Shown here: positions 8,383-16,827 of the stretch, in pieces
How positions within the stretch are numbered: the stretch's first letter is position 1
How the letters are laid out: every line of letters starts with the position of its first letter
Assembly: GCF_036084755.1 (NCBI RefSeq)
Contig: NZ_CP107968.1
Coordinates: forward strand, 1,850,501 to 1,914,500
Origin: Streptomyces sp. NBC_00370
GTDB lineage: Bacteria; Actinomycetota; Actinomycetes; Streptomycetales; Streptomycetaceae
Reading direction: 5' to 3'
Length of the DNA: 64,000 nucleotides
Made by a program: the position numbers and the translations under genes
The notes under the pieces: model-generated
Seen by the model: the letters and a program-made list of their open reading frames with translations, nothing else
Databases searched by the model: none
Told to the model about the DNA's origin: nothing

Positions 8383-11211
8383 TCAGCCGACCGAGCTGTA
8401 CGCCACGACGCCGCGCCGTACCTCATCCACCGCCTTGCGGGCGTTCTTCGCGACCGTGCTGTTCTCCCGGGGAGCGGCGGCGGCGATCTGTCCGAGCACG
8501 TCGATGACCTGCTTGCACCAGCGGACGAAGTCGCCCGCCGGCATCTCGGCCTCGCGCAGCACCTCGTCGAGCCCGCGCCCGGACGCCCACATGTAGACCG
8601 CCCAGGCGAACCCGAGGTCGGGTTCGCGCTGACCGACGCCCTCCGCCTGGTTGATCTTGAAGTCCTCCTCCAGATCGTCCAGCCGGCTCCAGATCCGCAC
8701 CATGTCGTTGAGCGCGGCCTTCGCGTTGCCCGAGGGGACCTTGGGCGTCACCGCGTCGTCCGACTGCCGGGCCTCGTAGACCAGCGCCGACACGCACGCC
8801 GCCAGCTCGGCGGGGCCGAGCCCCTCCCAGACGCCCTCGCGCAGACACTCACTGGCCAGCAGATCCAGCTCCCCGTAGAGCCTGGCCAGCCGCTTGCCGT
8901 GCTCCGTGACCTCGTTGCCGCGCAGATAGTCCAGCTCGGTGAGCAGCTTGACGATGCGGTCGAAGGTGCGGGCGATCGTGTTCGTCCTGCCCTCGATCCG
9001 GCGCTCCAGCTGCCGCGTGTCCCGCTGCAGCCGGTGGTAGCGCTCGGCCCACCTGGCGTGGTCCTCCCGCTCGTCACAGCCGTGGCAGGGGTGGGCCCGC
9101 AGGGCGGTGCGCAGCCGGGCGATCTCCCGGTCGTCCGCCGCCTCGGCCCGCTGCTTGCGGTGCCGCTCGGGCACGATGTGCCCGGCCTTCGTGCGCAGCG
9201 CGGACGCCAGGTCGCGGCGCGACTGCGGCGAGCGCGCGTTGAACGACTTGGGGACCCGCATCCGGTCCAGCGCCTCCACGGGCACCGGGAAGTCCATCGA
9301 CGCCAGCCGCTTGACCTGCCGTTCGGCGGTCAGGACCAGGGGCCGGGGCCCTTCCTGGTACTCCAGGCCGCGGTGTCCGTTGGAGCGCCCGGCCGGCACC
9401 CCGGGGTCGAGGACCAGCGCGAGCCCGGCGAACTTCCCCGTCGGTACGTGGATCACGTCGCCCGGCTTCAGCTTCTCCAGCGAGGCGGCGGCAGCGGCGC
9501 GCCGCTGCACGGCGCCCTGCTTCGCCAGCTCGTTCTCCCGGTCCTTCAGCTCGCGGCGCAGCCGCGCGTACTCCTCGAAGTCACCGAGGTGACAGGTCAT
9601 GCCCTGGCGGTAGCCGTCGAGCCCTTCCTCGTTCTTCTGCACCTGCCGGGAGATCCCGACGACCGACTTGTCGGCCTGGAACTGGGCGAAGGAGGTCTCC
9701 AGCAGCTCACGCGAGCGGTGCCTGCCGAACTGCTGGACCAGATTGACCGCCATGTTGTACGACGGGCGGAAGCTGGAGCGCAGCGGGTACGTACGGGTCC
9801 CGGCGAGCCCGGCGAGGGCGCCCGGGTCCATCCCGCGCTGCCACAGCACCACCGCGTGGCCCTCGACGTCGATGCCGCGGCGGCCGGCCCGCCCGGTGAG
9901 CTGGGTGTACTCACCGGGGGTGATGTCGGCGTGCTGCTCGCCGTTCCACTTGACGAGCTTCTCCAGGATCACGGTCCTGGCCGGCATGTTGATGCCGAGC
10001 GCCAGCGTCTCCGTGGCGAAGACGGCCTTGACCAGGCCGCGCACGAACAGGTCTTCCACGACCTCCTTGAAGGTCGGCAGCATGCCGGCGTGGTGCGCGG
10101 CGATACCGCGCTCCAGGCCCTCCAGCCATTCGTAGTAGCCGAGGACATGAAGATCCTCGCCGGGGATGGAGGCGGTGCGCTCCTCGACGATCTCGCGGAC
10201 CCTGCGGCGCGCCTCGTCGTTGTTCAGCCGCAGGCCGGCGTGCATGCACTGCTGTACGGCTGCCTCGCAGGCGGCCCTGCTGAAGATGAACGTGATCGCC
10301 GGGAGCAGCCCCTCGGCGTCGAGCCGCTCGATGACCTCGGGCCGTGACGGCGTCCAGATCCGGCTGCGCTGTCTGCGCTCGCGCTCCCGGTCGGCCTCGC
10401 GGACCATCTTGCCGCGCCGCCGGTCGCGCGGGTTGTACGTGCGCTGGTTCTCCATGCGGGCCATCCGGACCAGGTCCGGGTTGGTCTCGCGCTTGCCGAC
10501 GCCACGGCCGCCGTGGTCGGACTCCTCCTCGAAGAGGTCGTACATCCGGCGGCCCGCCATCACGTGCTGCCACAGCGGCACGGGACGGTGCTCGGAGACG
10601 ATGACCTCGGTGTCGCCCCGCACGGTGTCGAGCCAGTCGCCGAACTCCTCGGCGTTGGAGACCGTCGCGGAGAGCGAGACCAGCGTGACCGACTCGGGGA
10701 GGTGGATGATCACCTCTTCCCAGACGGCGCCGCGGAACCGGTCGGAGAGGTAGTGGACCTCGTCCATCACCACATAGCCGAGCCCGGTGAGCGACTGCGA
10801 GCCCGCGTAGAGCATGTTCCGCAGGACCTCGGTGGTCATGACGACCACCGGCGCGTCGGAGTTGACGCTGTTGTCCCCGGTCAGCAGGCCGACCTTGTCG
10901 GCGCCGTAGCGCTTGGCCAGATCCGCGTACTTCTGGTTGGAGAGCGCCTTGATGGGCGTGGTGTAGAAGCACTTGCGGCCCTCGGCCAGGGCCAGGTGGA
11001 CGGCGAACTCGCCGACGATCGTCTTGCCCGAGCCGGTGGGCGCCGCGACCAGCACGCCCTTCCCGGACTCCAGGGCCTGGCACGCCTCGACCTGGAACGG
11101 GTCGAGGCCGAACTCGTACATCTCCCGGAAGGAGGCGAGCGCCGTGGCCTGCTCGACGGCGCGGATCCGGGCAGCGGCGTACCGCTCGGCTGGTGAGAGG
11201 TCCTCAGTCAT
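8383..11211 (-). CDS. helY: Ski2-like DEVH-box RNA/DNA helicase HelY
   Basis: 942 residues. Walker A APTGSGKT at 57-64, DEVH box (VVMDEVHYLSDR) at 150-153, SLSATVSN motif III and the QLTGRAGRRGID motif VI are all present. The C-terminal half is the DSHCT-type region of Ski2/Mtr4-like proteins. The C-terminal part also holds a Cys pair in HPCHGCDERED. In mycobacteria helY lies next to tatC/tatA as here, which supports the name. Last gene of the minus-strand run pafB-pafC-...-tatA-tatC-dagK-helY; 45 bp separate it from the kinase gene. Substrate and physiological role are not visible from sequence. Confidence 0.93.
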   Translation of the reverse strand: MTEDLSPAERYAAARIRAVEQATALASFREMYEFGLDPFQVEACQALESGKGVLVAAPTGSGKTIVGEFAVHLALAEGRKCFYTTPIKALSNQKYADLAKRYGADKVGLLTGDNSVNSDAPVVVMTTEVLRNMLYAGSQSLTGLGYVVMDEVHYLSDRFRGAVWEEVIIHLPESVTLVSLSATVSNAEEFGDWLDTVRGDTEVIVSEHRPVPLWQHVMAGRRMYDLFEEESDHGGRGVGKRETNPDLVRMARMENQRTYNPRDRRRGKMVREADRERERRQRSRIWTPSRPEVIERLDAEGLLPAITFIFSRAACEAAVQQCMHAGLRLNNDEARRRVREIVEERTASIPGEDLHVLGYYEWLEGLERGIAAHHAGMLPTFKEVVEDLFVRGLVKAVFATETLALGINMPARTVILEKLVKWNGEQHADITPGEYTQLTGRAGRRGIDVEGHAVVLWQRGMDPGALAGLAGTRTYPLRSSFRPSYNMAVNLVQQFGRHRSRELLETSFAQFQADKSVVGISRQVQKNEEGLDGYRQGMTCHLGDFEEYARLRRELKDRENELAKQGAVQRRAAAAASLEKLKPGDVIHVPTGKFAGLALVLDPGVPAGRSNGHRGLEYQEGPRPLVLTAERQVKRLASMDFPVPVEALDRMRVPKSFNARSPQSRRDLASALRTKAGHIVPERHRKQRAEAADDREIARLRTALRAHPCHGCDEREDHARWAERYHRLQRDTRQLERRIEGRTNTIARTFDRIVKLLTELDYLRGNEVTEHGKRLARLYGELDLLASECLREGVWEGLGPAELAACVSALVYEARQSDDAVTPKVPSGNAKAALNDMVRIWSRLDDLEEDFKINQAEGVGQREPDLGFAWAVYMWASGRGLDEVLREAEMPAGDFVRWCKQVIDVLGQIAAAAPRENSTVAKNARKAVDEVRRGVVAYSSVG

Positions 11212-11256
11212 CTTGCTGTCGAGCCTACCCGCCAGGTATGACAGTCACCGCGATCT

Positions 11257-12186
11257 TTATTTCGACTTGGAGCGGCCGTCGTCCGCTCCGGCGAGGACGC
11301 GCACGGCGCCGGGCACGCAGGTGGCGGTGAGCGGCAGCGGGCCGAGCGGTTCGCCGTCGGCGTAGCCGGTGAGGCCGTCTGCCGCGAGGGTGATCCGCGC
11401 GGTGCGGTGGACCGTGACGACGGGGTGGCTCAGATGTGTCCCCCGGTAGACCTTCGGGAAGACCCGGAGCAGGGTGGAGCGGCTGCATCCGGCGACGACC
11501 GTCACGTCGAAGAGGCCGTCGTCCATCTCGGCGCCGGCGGCGATCCGCATCCCGCCGCCGTACGAGGAGCCGTTGCCGACCGCGACGAGCGTGGCCTCGA
11601 TCCGCCGCTCGACCCCGTCGTCCAGGGTCATCCGGTACGGGACGGGCGCGAAGGCGGCCAGCTCGGCGAGCATGGCGAGGTCGTACTTGAACCGGCCGGC
11701 GGGCAGCCGCATCCGGTTGCCCCGGTCGTTGACCCGTGAGTCGAAGCCGGAGGCGAGGACCGTGCCGAACCATCTGTCGCCGCTCCCGCCGGTGACCCGG
11801 CCGAGGTCGACGGCGCGCGGTGTGCCGTTCTTGAGCGTGTCGGCGGCCAGCAGGGCGGCCGCCACCGGGTCGCGTACGGGCAGTCCGAGCGCGCGGGCGA
11901 AGTCGTTGCCGGTGCCGACGGCTATCACGCCGAGCGGGACGTGGGTACCGGCGACCGCTTGCAGCGCCAGGGAGATCAGCCCGTCGCCGCCGACGGCTAT
12001 CAGGGCGCCGGTGCCGCCGTCGACCGCTTCCCCTGCCCGGCGCAGCGCGTCGGGCGCGTCGGAGCCGAGGACCGTCCGTACGAAGAAGCCGGCGGCCCGG
12101 AGTGCGTCGGCGGCGGGCCGCACGGCACGCGCGCCCCTGCCGCGACCCGCTGTGGGGTTGACGAAGAGGGTGATCTCGCTGGTCAC
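11257..12186 (-). CDS. Diacylglycerol/lipid kinase family protein
   Basis: 309 residues from a GTG start. DAGK-catalytic domain features: FVNPTAGRGRGARAV at the N-terminus, the nucleotide loop VGGDGLISLAL, and GTGNDFARALG. The usual GGDGT is GGDGL here. The C-terminal half (DDGVERRIEATLVAVGNGSSYGGG..., DDGLFDVTVV) is the conserved YegS/DagK beta domain. Likely phosphorylates diacylglycerol or a related lipid at the inner membrane face. It is 50 bp downstream of tatC and belongs to the same minus-strand run; no functional link with Tat is evident. Confidence 0.87.
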   Translation of the reverse strand: MTSEITLFVNPTAGRGRGARAVRPAADALRAAGFFVRTVLGSDAPDALRRAGEAVDGGTGALIAVGGDGLISLALQAVAGTHVPLGVIAVGTGNDFARALGLPVRDPVAAALLAADTLKNGTPRAVDLGRVTGGSGDRWFGTVLASGFDSRVNDRGNRMRLPAGRFKYDLAMLAELAAFAPVPYRMTLDDGVERRIEATLVAVGNGSSYGGGMRIAAGAEMDDGLFDVTVVAGCSRSTLLRVFPKVYRGTHLSHPVVTVHRTARITLAADGLTGYADGEPLGPLPLTATCVPGAVRVLAGADDGRSKSK

Positions 12187-12236
12187 CCGGCGGACCCTAC
12201 AAGACGGTGCCCCGACGGACGAGAGCCGTTACGGGA

Positions 12237-13199
12237 TCAGGTGACGTCGTCGTAGCCGTTGAGCCGGTTCGCCCGGCCGGCGTCCGTCTGCTCGGGCAGC
12301 ACGGGCGAGGCGGAGACGGGCTCTATGGCCGAGTCGACGTCTTCCGGCGTGAGGTCCAGATCGGACGCCTCGTCGTCGGAGGGGCCCGTCGCGGTGCGCA
12401 GCCGGCGGCGCCGGTCGTTGTACATCGAGACGAAGCAGGCCGCGAAGTACAGCACCCAGATCGGCGCGGACAGGGCGAGCATCGACAGCGGGTCGGTGCT
12501 CGGCGTCGCGATGGCGGCGAAGACGGTGATGCCGAAGATCATGGCCCGCCACCAGCCGATCATCCGGCGGCCGGTGAGGATGCCCGCGAAGTTCAGCATG
12601 ACGAGCAGCAGCGGCATCTCGAAGGAGAGGCCGAAGACGACGACCATGCGGGTCACGAGGTCGAGCAGGTCGTCCAGCGGCAGCAGGTTGTCCACACCGC
12701 TCGGCGAGAAGCCCAGCAGGACCTTGGCCGTGGTCGGCAGCACCTTGTAGGCGAAGAGGGCGCCGCCGAGGAACAGCGGCACACCGGCGCCGACGAAGGA
12801 GAGCGTGTACTTCTTCTCGTTGCTGTGCAGGCCGGGCGCGAGGAACGCCCAGAGCTGGTAGAGCCAGACCGGCGAGGCGAGCACCACGCCCGCCGTCAGG
12901 GAGACCTTGAGGGCGAGGGTGAACGGCGCCAGGAGCCCGTTGAGGGTGATGTGGGCGCACTGGGTGTTGCCCTTGGTCTGCTGAGCGAGCGCGCTGAAGT
13001 CGGTGGGGCAGCCGACCGACTGGAGCACCGGCTTCGTGAAGAAGTCGATTATTTCGTTGTAGAAGAAGGCGGCGACAAGCGTGACGACGACGATTGCCAG
13101 CAGGCCCTTCGCCATTCGGTTGCGCAGCTCACGCAGGTGCTCCACGAGGGGCATGCGCCCCTCGGGATCCGTCTCCTGCTTGCGGGCAGACTTGAGCAA
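12237..13199 (-). CDS. tatC: Sec-independent protein translocase TatC
   Basis: 320 residues, TTG start with GAGGA seven bases upstream. The TatC N-terminal signature PLVEHLRELRNRMAKG is followed by six predicted transmembrane helices, with FSFEMPLLL-type sequence (VVFGLSFEMPLLLVML) in the centre. The tail after the last helix (from about residue 265) is acidic and probably disordered, as in other streptomycete TatC. Forms the twin-arginine signal receptor of the export channel. TatA is encoded 59 bp upstream; TatB is not in this window. Confidence 0.95.
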   Translation of the reverse strand: MLKSARKQETDPEGRMPLVEHLRELRNRMAKGLLAIVVVTLVAAFFYNEIIDFFTKPVLQSVGCPTDFSALAQQTKGNTQCAHITLNGLLAPFTLALKVSLTAGVVLASPVWLYQLWAFLAPGLHSNEKKYTLSFVGAGVPLFLGGALFAYKVLPTTAKVLLGFSPSGVDNLLPLDDLLDLVTRMVVVFGLSFEMPLLLVMLNFAGILTGRRMIGWWRAMIFGITVFAAIATPSTDPLSMLALSAPIWVLYFAACFVSMYNDRRRRLRTATGPSDDEASDLDLTPEDVDSAIEPVSASPVLPEQTDAGRANRLNGYDDVT

Positions 13200-13258
13200 C
13201 CCACGTCCTCATCTCGTGCGGCGGACCACCGCTGACAGCGTCCGCTCCGGCCCTGGTC

Positions 13259-13549
13259 TCAGCGCTGAGTGGAGTCCGTCGGCTCGCTCACCGGACGGGC
13301 ACTCGTCACGTCACCGGGCGCGGCCTTGATGGTACGGGGAGCCGACTGGTCCTGGGCCGTCGGGTCGGTCGGCGGGTCCGCCGGGGCCGTCGCAGCGCCT
13401 TCCGACTTCATCGCCTTGGCCTCGCTCTTGAGGATGCGGGCCGACTTGCCGAGCGAACGCGCCATGTCGGGAAGCTTCTTCGCGCCGAACAGCAGCACGA
13501 TCACGACGAGGATGAGAATGATCTCGGGGGCTCCGAGCCTTCCGAACAT
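13259..13549 (-). CDS. tatA: Sec-independent protein translocase TatA
   Basis: 96 residues. N-terminal transmembrane helix ([17 protein letters not shown]), the [16 protein letters not shown] hinge and amphipathic helix typical of TatA, then a Pro/Ala/Thr-rich tail. The pore-forming subunit of twin-arginine export. The 277 bp upstream hold no gene; tatA probably has its own promoter there. Confidence 0.95.
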   Translation of the reverse strand: MFGRLGAPEIILILVVIVLLFGAKKLPDMARSLGKSARILKSEAKAMKSEGAATAPADPPTDPTAQDQSAPRTIKAAPGDVTSARPVSEPTDSTQR

Positions 13550-13826
13550 AAGCGTTTACCTTCTCACCGAGGCTGCATGGGACGGGCCTGCACGATCGCG
13601 GCCGGGCATAGGGGCCCGACCGTGCCATGTGCAGCGATCGTAACGCCCAGGGGTGAACAAAAAGCAAGCCCCTGACGGCACTCTCGCTCTTCCGCATGCG
13701 GCCCGTGCCTCGCTACCTGGGCCACGCCGATCACCTTACCGCCCGAACTGGCGATGCAGGAGGGTGCGTCGGGCACGACCTGACCTGGGTAGGTGTCACG
13801 GCGGGACATCGCACCGGAGGGTGCGG

Positions 13827-14024
13827 CTACCGCAGGGCCTCGCCGGTGGCGGCGAGCCGGGTCGCGGCGCGCTCCAGATCCTCCGAGGCACGGTTGATCC
13901 GCTCCGTGGTGGCGGCGACCTGACGGCCGAGCCGCTGGGTCTCCAGGAAGACGCGTACGGCCAGCACCCCGAGCACGGCGATACCGCAGAACCCGAGGGC
14001 GATGGCGAGCATGGGCCAGAACAT
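13827..14024 (-). CDS. Small one-helix membrane protein with coiled-coil tail
   Basis: 65 residues: an N-terminal membrane helix (MLAIALGFCGIAVLGVLAVRVF) then a charged helix of heptad character (RLGRQVAATTERINRASEDL) that looks like a coiled coil. Sits between tatA and the zinc-ribbon gene in the pafBC-tat run. A TAGGCT box six bases before the ATG suggests leaderless transcription. No known function; topology would place the coil in the cytoplasm. Confidence 0.8.
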   Translation of the reverse strand: MFWPMLAIALGFCGIAVLGVLAVRVFLETQRLGRQVAATTERINRASEDLERAATRLAATGEALR

Positions 14025-14030
14025 ACCGGC

Positions 14031-14036
14031 AGCCTA
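14031..14036 (-). promoter_or_regulatory. -10 box of a leaderless promoter
   Basis: TAGGCT on the minus strand, six bases before the ATG at 14024; no Shine-Dalgarno is present. Confidence 0.5.
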
Positions 14037-14045
14037 GGCCCTTTC

Positions 14046-14345
14046 TCAGCTGGCCCCGGAGCGGGAGTGGAGGCGCAGCGTCCGTACCCCGCCGCCGGTG
14101 AGGAGTTCGACGATGCGCTCGCCCGCGGGCTTGCGTACGGCGCTCTCGCACTCCGGGCAGGTGAAGGAGTAGAAGGTGGTCCGCCTGCTCGCGCCTATCG
14201 CCAGGCACAGCGCCCCCGCGGACAGTTCGAAGCCGGCTCTGCAATGCGGGCAGGCGGCCTTGAAGAGGACCGGGGTGACGGTCGAGAGTTCGTACGCCGC
14301 ACCGGACATCCCAGACATTCCGACCATCCCAGATACTCCCGACAT
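14046..14345 (-). CDS. Small zinc-ribbon protein
   Basis: 99 residues with two CxxC pairs (ACPHCRAGF and FTCPECESAV) about 35 residues apart, a classic zinc ribbon. The N-terminus is a short degenerate Met/Ser/Gly/Val repeat (MSGVSGMVGMSGMSG), also visible as repeated ATCCCAGA-type DNA; the true start may be one of the inner ATGs. Fifteen bases downstream of pafC and probably co-transcribed with pafBC. Conserved small protein without assigned function; nucleic-acid or protein binding is plausible. Confidence 0.78.
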   Translation of the reverse strand: MSGVSGMVGMSGMSGAAYELSTVTPVLFKAACPHCRAGFELSAGALCLAIGASRRTTFYSFTCPECESAVRKPAGERIVELLTGGGVRTLRLHSRSGAS

Positions 14346-14359
14346 GTCTTTGAGTCTTC

Positions 14360-15316
14360 CTACTCTTGGCCGTCGTAGGCGGCGAGCGCCTCGTGTGCCG
14401 CCAGCCGCGCGCTCTCGGCCAGGTCCTGCGGGGAGACGATCCGGCCGTCACCGCCGAGCCGCAGCGCGAGGCGCCGCAGGGAGGCGGGGGCCGGGGTACG
14501 CAGCGTGATACGCAGCCCGCCGTCGGGAAGTTCATCCGCGCTGTCGTGCGGGTAGTACTCGGCCACCCAGCGACCGCCGGGGCCGACCTCGACGACCACC
14601 TCGGGATCGTCGGCCGAGGGCTGCACCAGACCCTCCGACAGATCGCGCAGCTCCAGCTCGGGCGGGGCGGAGGGCGCGTCGAGGAGCTTGATCTCGGCCA
14701 CCCGGTCGAGCCGGAACGTCCGCCGGGCCTCGGACGTACGGCACCACGCCTCCATGTACGTGTGGCCCACGGCGAACAGCCGGATCGGGTCGACCTCCCG
14801 CTCGGTCAGTTCGTCCCTGGCCGGGGAGTAGTAGCGCAGCCACAGCCTGCGGCGCTCGGAGATCGCCCGATCGACGTCGGCGAAGACGCCGCCCTCCGAC
14901 TCGAAGGTCACCGACAGCCGGGAGCTGGCTCCCGCCGCCTCGCCCGCCGCCGCCTCCAGCTTGGCCGTGGCGCGCAGCAGCGCCTGCCGGTCGCTCTCCC
15001 GGAGCCCGGGCAGGGTGGCCACCGCGCGGGCGGCGACGAGCAGCGCCGTCGCCTCGTCGGCGGCGAGCCGCAGCGGCTCGGCGACATCGTCCGGGTTGTG
15101 CCACCAGATGCGGTCGCCGTCGGTGTCGATGTCGAGGAGGTCGCCGCCCCGGAAGCTCGTGCCGCACATGGGCAGCACGTCGAGGTCGGAGATCAGCTCG
15201 TCCTCGGTGATGCCGAACGCCCGCGCGACATCGCTGACATGGGCGCCGGGGCGCTCCCGCAGATACGTCACGAGCGACAGCATCCGGCGGGTCTGGTCGA
15301 TGGCGTTGGCAGCCAT
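14360..15316 (-). CDS. pafC: WYL-domain transcriptional activator PafC
   Basis: 318 residues. N-terminal winged-helix part (VSDVARAFGITEDELISDLD), central WYL domain (ISERRRLWLRYYSPARDELTEREVDP, then VGHTYMEAWCRTSEARRTFRLDR) and a C-terminal WCX region. With PafB it forms the activator of the mycobacterial LexA-independent DNA damage response. Fifteen bases separate it from pafB, in the order pafB-pafC as in mycobacteria. The gene is tied to the proteasome locus by position rather than by proven regulation of it. Confidence 0.92.
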   Translation of the reverse strand: MAANAIDQTRRMLSLVTYLRERPGAHVSDVARAFGITEDELISDLDVLPMCGTSFRGGDLLDIDTDGDRIWWHNPDDVAEPLRLAADEATALLVAARAVATLPGLRESDRQALLRATAKLEAAAGEAAGASSRLSVTFESEGGVFADVDRAISERRRLWLRYYSPARDELTEREVDPIRLFAVGHTYMEAWCRTSEARRTFRLDRVAEIKLLDAPSAPPELELRDLSEGLVQPSADDPEVVVEVGPGGRWVAEYYPHDSADELPDGGLRITLRTPAPASLRRLALRLGGDGRIVSPQDLAESARLAAHEALAAYDGQE

Positions 15317-15331
15317 GGTGGTCGCCTCCCC

Positions 15332-16288
15332 TCAGCCCTTGGCCACGGCGCGCAGCCGCTCCACGACGTCGGCCCGCAGGTCCGCGGGCTCCAGCACGAC
15401 AGCGTCCGGGCCGAACTCCACCAGCCAGGCGTCCAGACCGTGCCCGTACGGGACCTCCAGCTCGTCCCAGCCGTCGCCCAGCTCACGCGACGACAGCGCC
15501 TTGGCGCGCAGCGGATAGCCGCTGCCCGAGCGCAATTTGATCAGGGCGGAGCGGGTCGCCGTCTCCCCCGCCCAGCTCTCCACGGTCTCCCGTACGGTCA
15601 CCACGTCGGGCACCGGCGCCGAGAACTCGCCCGACCTGGAGCGGATCCGGCCGGTGATCCTGGAGAGCCGGAAGACCCGCTCGGCCCCGCGCTCCCGGTC
15701 CCAGCCGGCCAAGTACCAGTGGCCGCGCCAGCACTCCAGCGTCCAGGGCTCGACCTGGCGCTGCTCGGGGCGCGCCGCGTTGGCCTTGCGGTAGTCGAAG
15801 ACGACGGGCCGCCGGTCGCGGCAGGCCAGCATCAGCGGCTCGAAGGCCGCCTCGTGCACGGGGATACGGGGTTCGAGGGCGCTGTGGTGGGCCTCGTAGC
15901 TGTCCTCGGCCTCCGGCATCCCGGCGGCCCGCAGCTTCTGCAGCGCGCCGCTGGCCGCGCCGGCCAGCCGGGCCTGCTGCCAGACCTTCGCCGCGAGGCC
16001 GAGGGCCGCGGCCTCCTCGGCGTCGAGGGTGATGGCGGGCAGCCGGTTGCTGTCGCGCCGGGCCACGTAGCCCGTGTCGCCGTCCAGGTTCTCCACGGTC
16101 TCGATGACCAGGCCAAGTTCGCGCAGATCGTCCTTGTCCCGCTCGAACATGCGGTTGAAGGAGTCGTCGGAGCCTGCCTCCAGATAGGCCTCGATGGAGC
16201 CGCGCAGTTCGCGCTTGCTGAGCGGCCGCCTGGTCCCGAGCAGACACAGCGCCAGGTTCATCAACCGCTCGGCCTTGGCAATGGCCAT
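15332..16288 (-). CDS. pafB: WYL-domain transcriptional activator PafB
   Basis: 318 residues from the ATG at 16288 (AAAGGG upstream); a longer open frame upstream is not coding-like and crosses the terminator at 16357-16382. N-terminal HTH (AERLMNLALCLLGTRRPLSKRELR), WYL domain with PVVFDYRKANA and WRGHWYLAGWDRERGAERVFRLSR, then the WCX domain. Partner of PafC in a heterodimeric or fused activator of DNA repair genes. First gene of the run towards tatAC/helY. Confidence 0.92.
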   Translation of the reverse strand: MAIAKAERLMNLALCLLGTRRPLSKRELRGSIEAYLEAGSDDSFNRMFERDKDDLRELGLVIETVENLDGDTGYVARRDSNRLPAITLDAEEAAALGLAAKVWQQARLAGAASGALQKLRAAGMPEAEDSYEAHHSALEPRIPVHEAAFEPLMLACRDRRPVVFDYRKANAARPEQRQVEPWTLECWRGHWYLAGWDRERGAERVFRLSRITGRIRSRSGEFSAPVPDVVTVRETVESWAGETATRSALIKLRSGSGYPLRAKALSSRELGDGWDELEVPYGHGLDAWLVEFGPDAVVLEPADLRADVVERLRAVAKG

Positions 16289-16356
16289 CGAAGCCCTTTC
16301 TGGTGGTACTTCCGACCGTTGACCGTACCGTCCCGGAGTGTGCCCGCAAAAGCCGA

Positions 16357-16382
16357 GGGCCCATGCCTGACGGCATGGGCCC
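16357..16382 (-). terminator. Hairpin terminator after the FKBP gene
   Basis: Perfect 11-bp stem GGGCCCATGCC / GGCATGGGCCC with a TGAC loop, between the FKBP stop at 16413 and the pafB start at 16288. No U-tract follows. Confidence 0.7.
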
Positions 16383-16412
16383 CAGGTGGACACGGATCAT
16401 GTCCGGATGTGA

Positions 16413-16784
16413 TCAGACGGCGACCAGATCGCAGACGAAGATCAGCGTCTCGCCGGGCGCGATGGCACCCGGTGCGCCGCGGTCCCCGTACGCGAGGTGC
16501 GCGGGAATCGTCAGCTGGCGACGGCCGCCGACCTTCATGCCCTGGACACCCTGGTCCCAGCCGGAGATGACCTGTCCTGCGCCAAGGTTGAACCGCAGCG
16601 GGGTGCCGCGGTTCCACGACGAGTCGAACTCCTCGCCGGTGGAGAAGGCCACGCCCACGTAGTGGACGGAGACGCTGTCGCCCGCCTTGGCCTCCTGGCC
16701 TTCACCCTCCCAGAGGTCCTTGATCTCCAGATCGGCAGGCGGCTCGCCACCCGGGAAGTCGACCTCGGGCTTTTCGTTGCTCAC
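16413..16784 (-). CDS. Cytosolic FKBP-type peptidyl-prolyl isomerase
   Basis: About 123 residues from a GTG at 16784 preceded by GAGGAG. Single FKBP domain: VSVHYVGVAFSTGEEFDSSW, VISGWDQGVQGMKVGGRR, and the C-terminal PAHLAYGDRGAPGAIAPGET. Most active-site aromatics of FKBP12 (Tyr, Phe, Trp, Tyr) are present. No signal peptide, so cytosolic. It lies 44 bp downstream of a lipoprotein FKBP gene; the two likely share a transcript ending at the hairpin at 16357. Confidence 0.93.
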   Translation of the reverse strand: MSNEKPEVDFPGGEPPADLEIKDLWEGEGQEAKAGDSVSVHYVGVAFSTGEEFDSSWNRGTPLRFNLGAGQVISGWDQGVQGMKVGGRRQLTIPAHLAYGDRGAPGAIAPGETLIFVCDLVAV

Positions 16785-16827
16785 TGAACTGCTCCTCGAA
16801 ATGATGAACGGGACAACCGGGACAGTG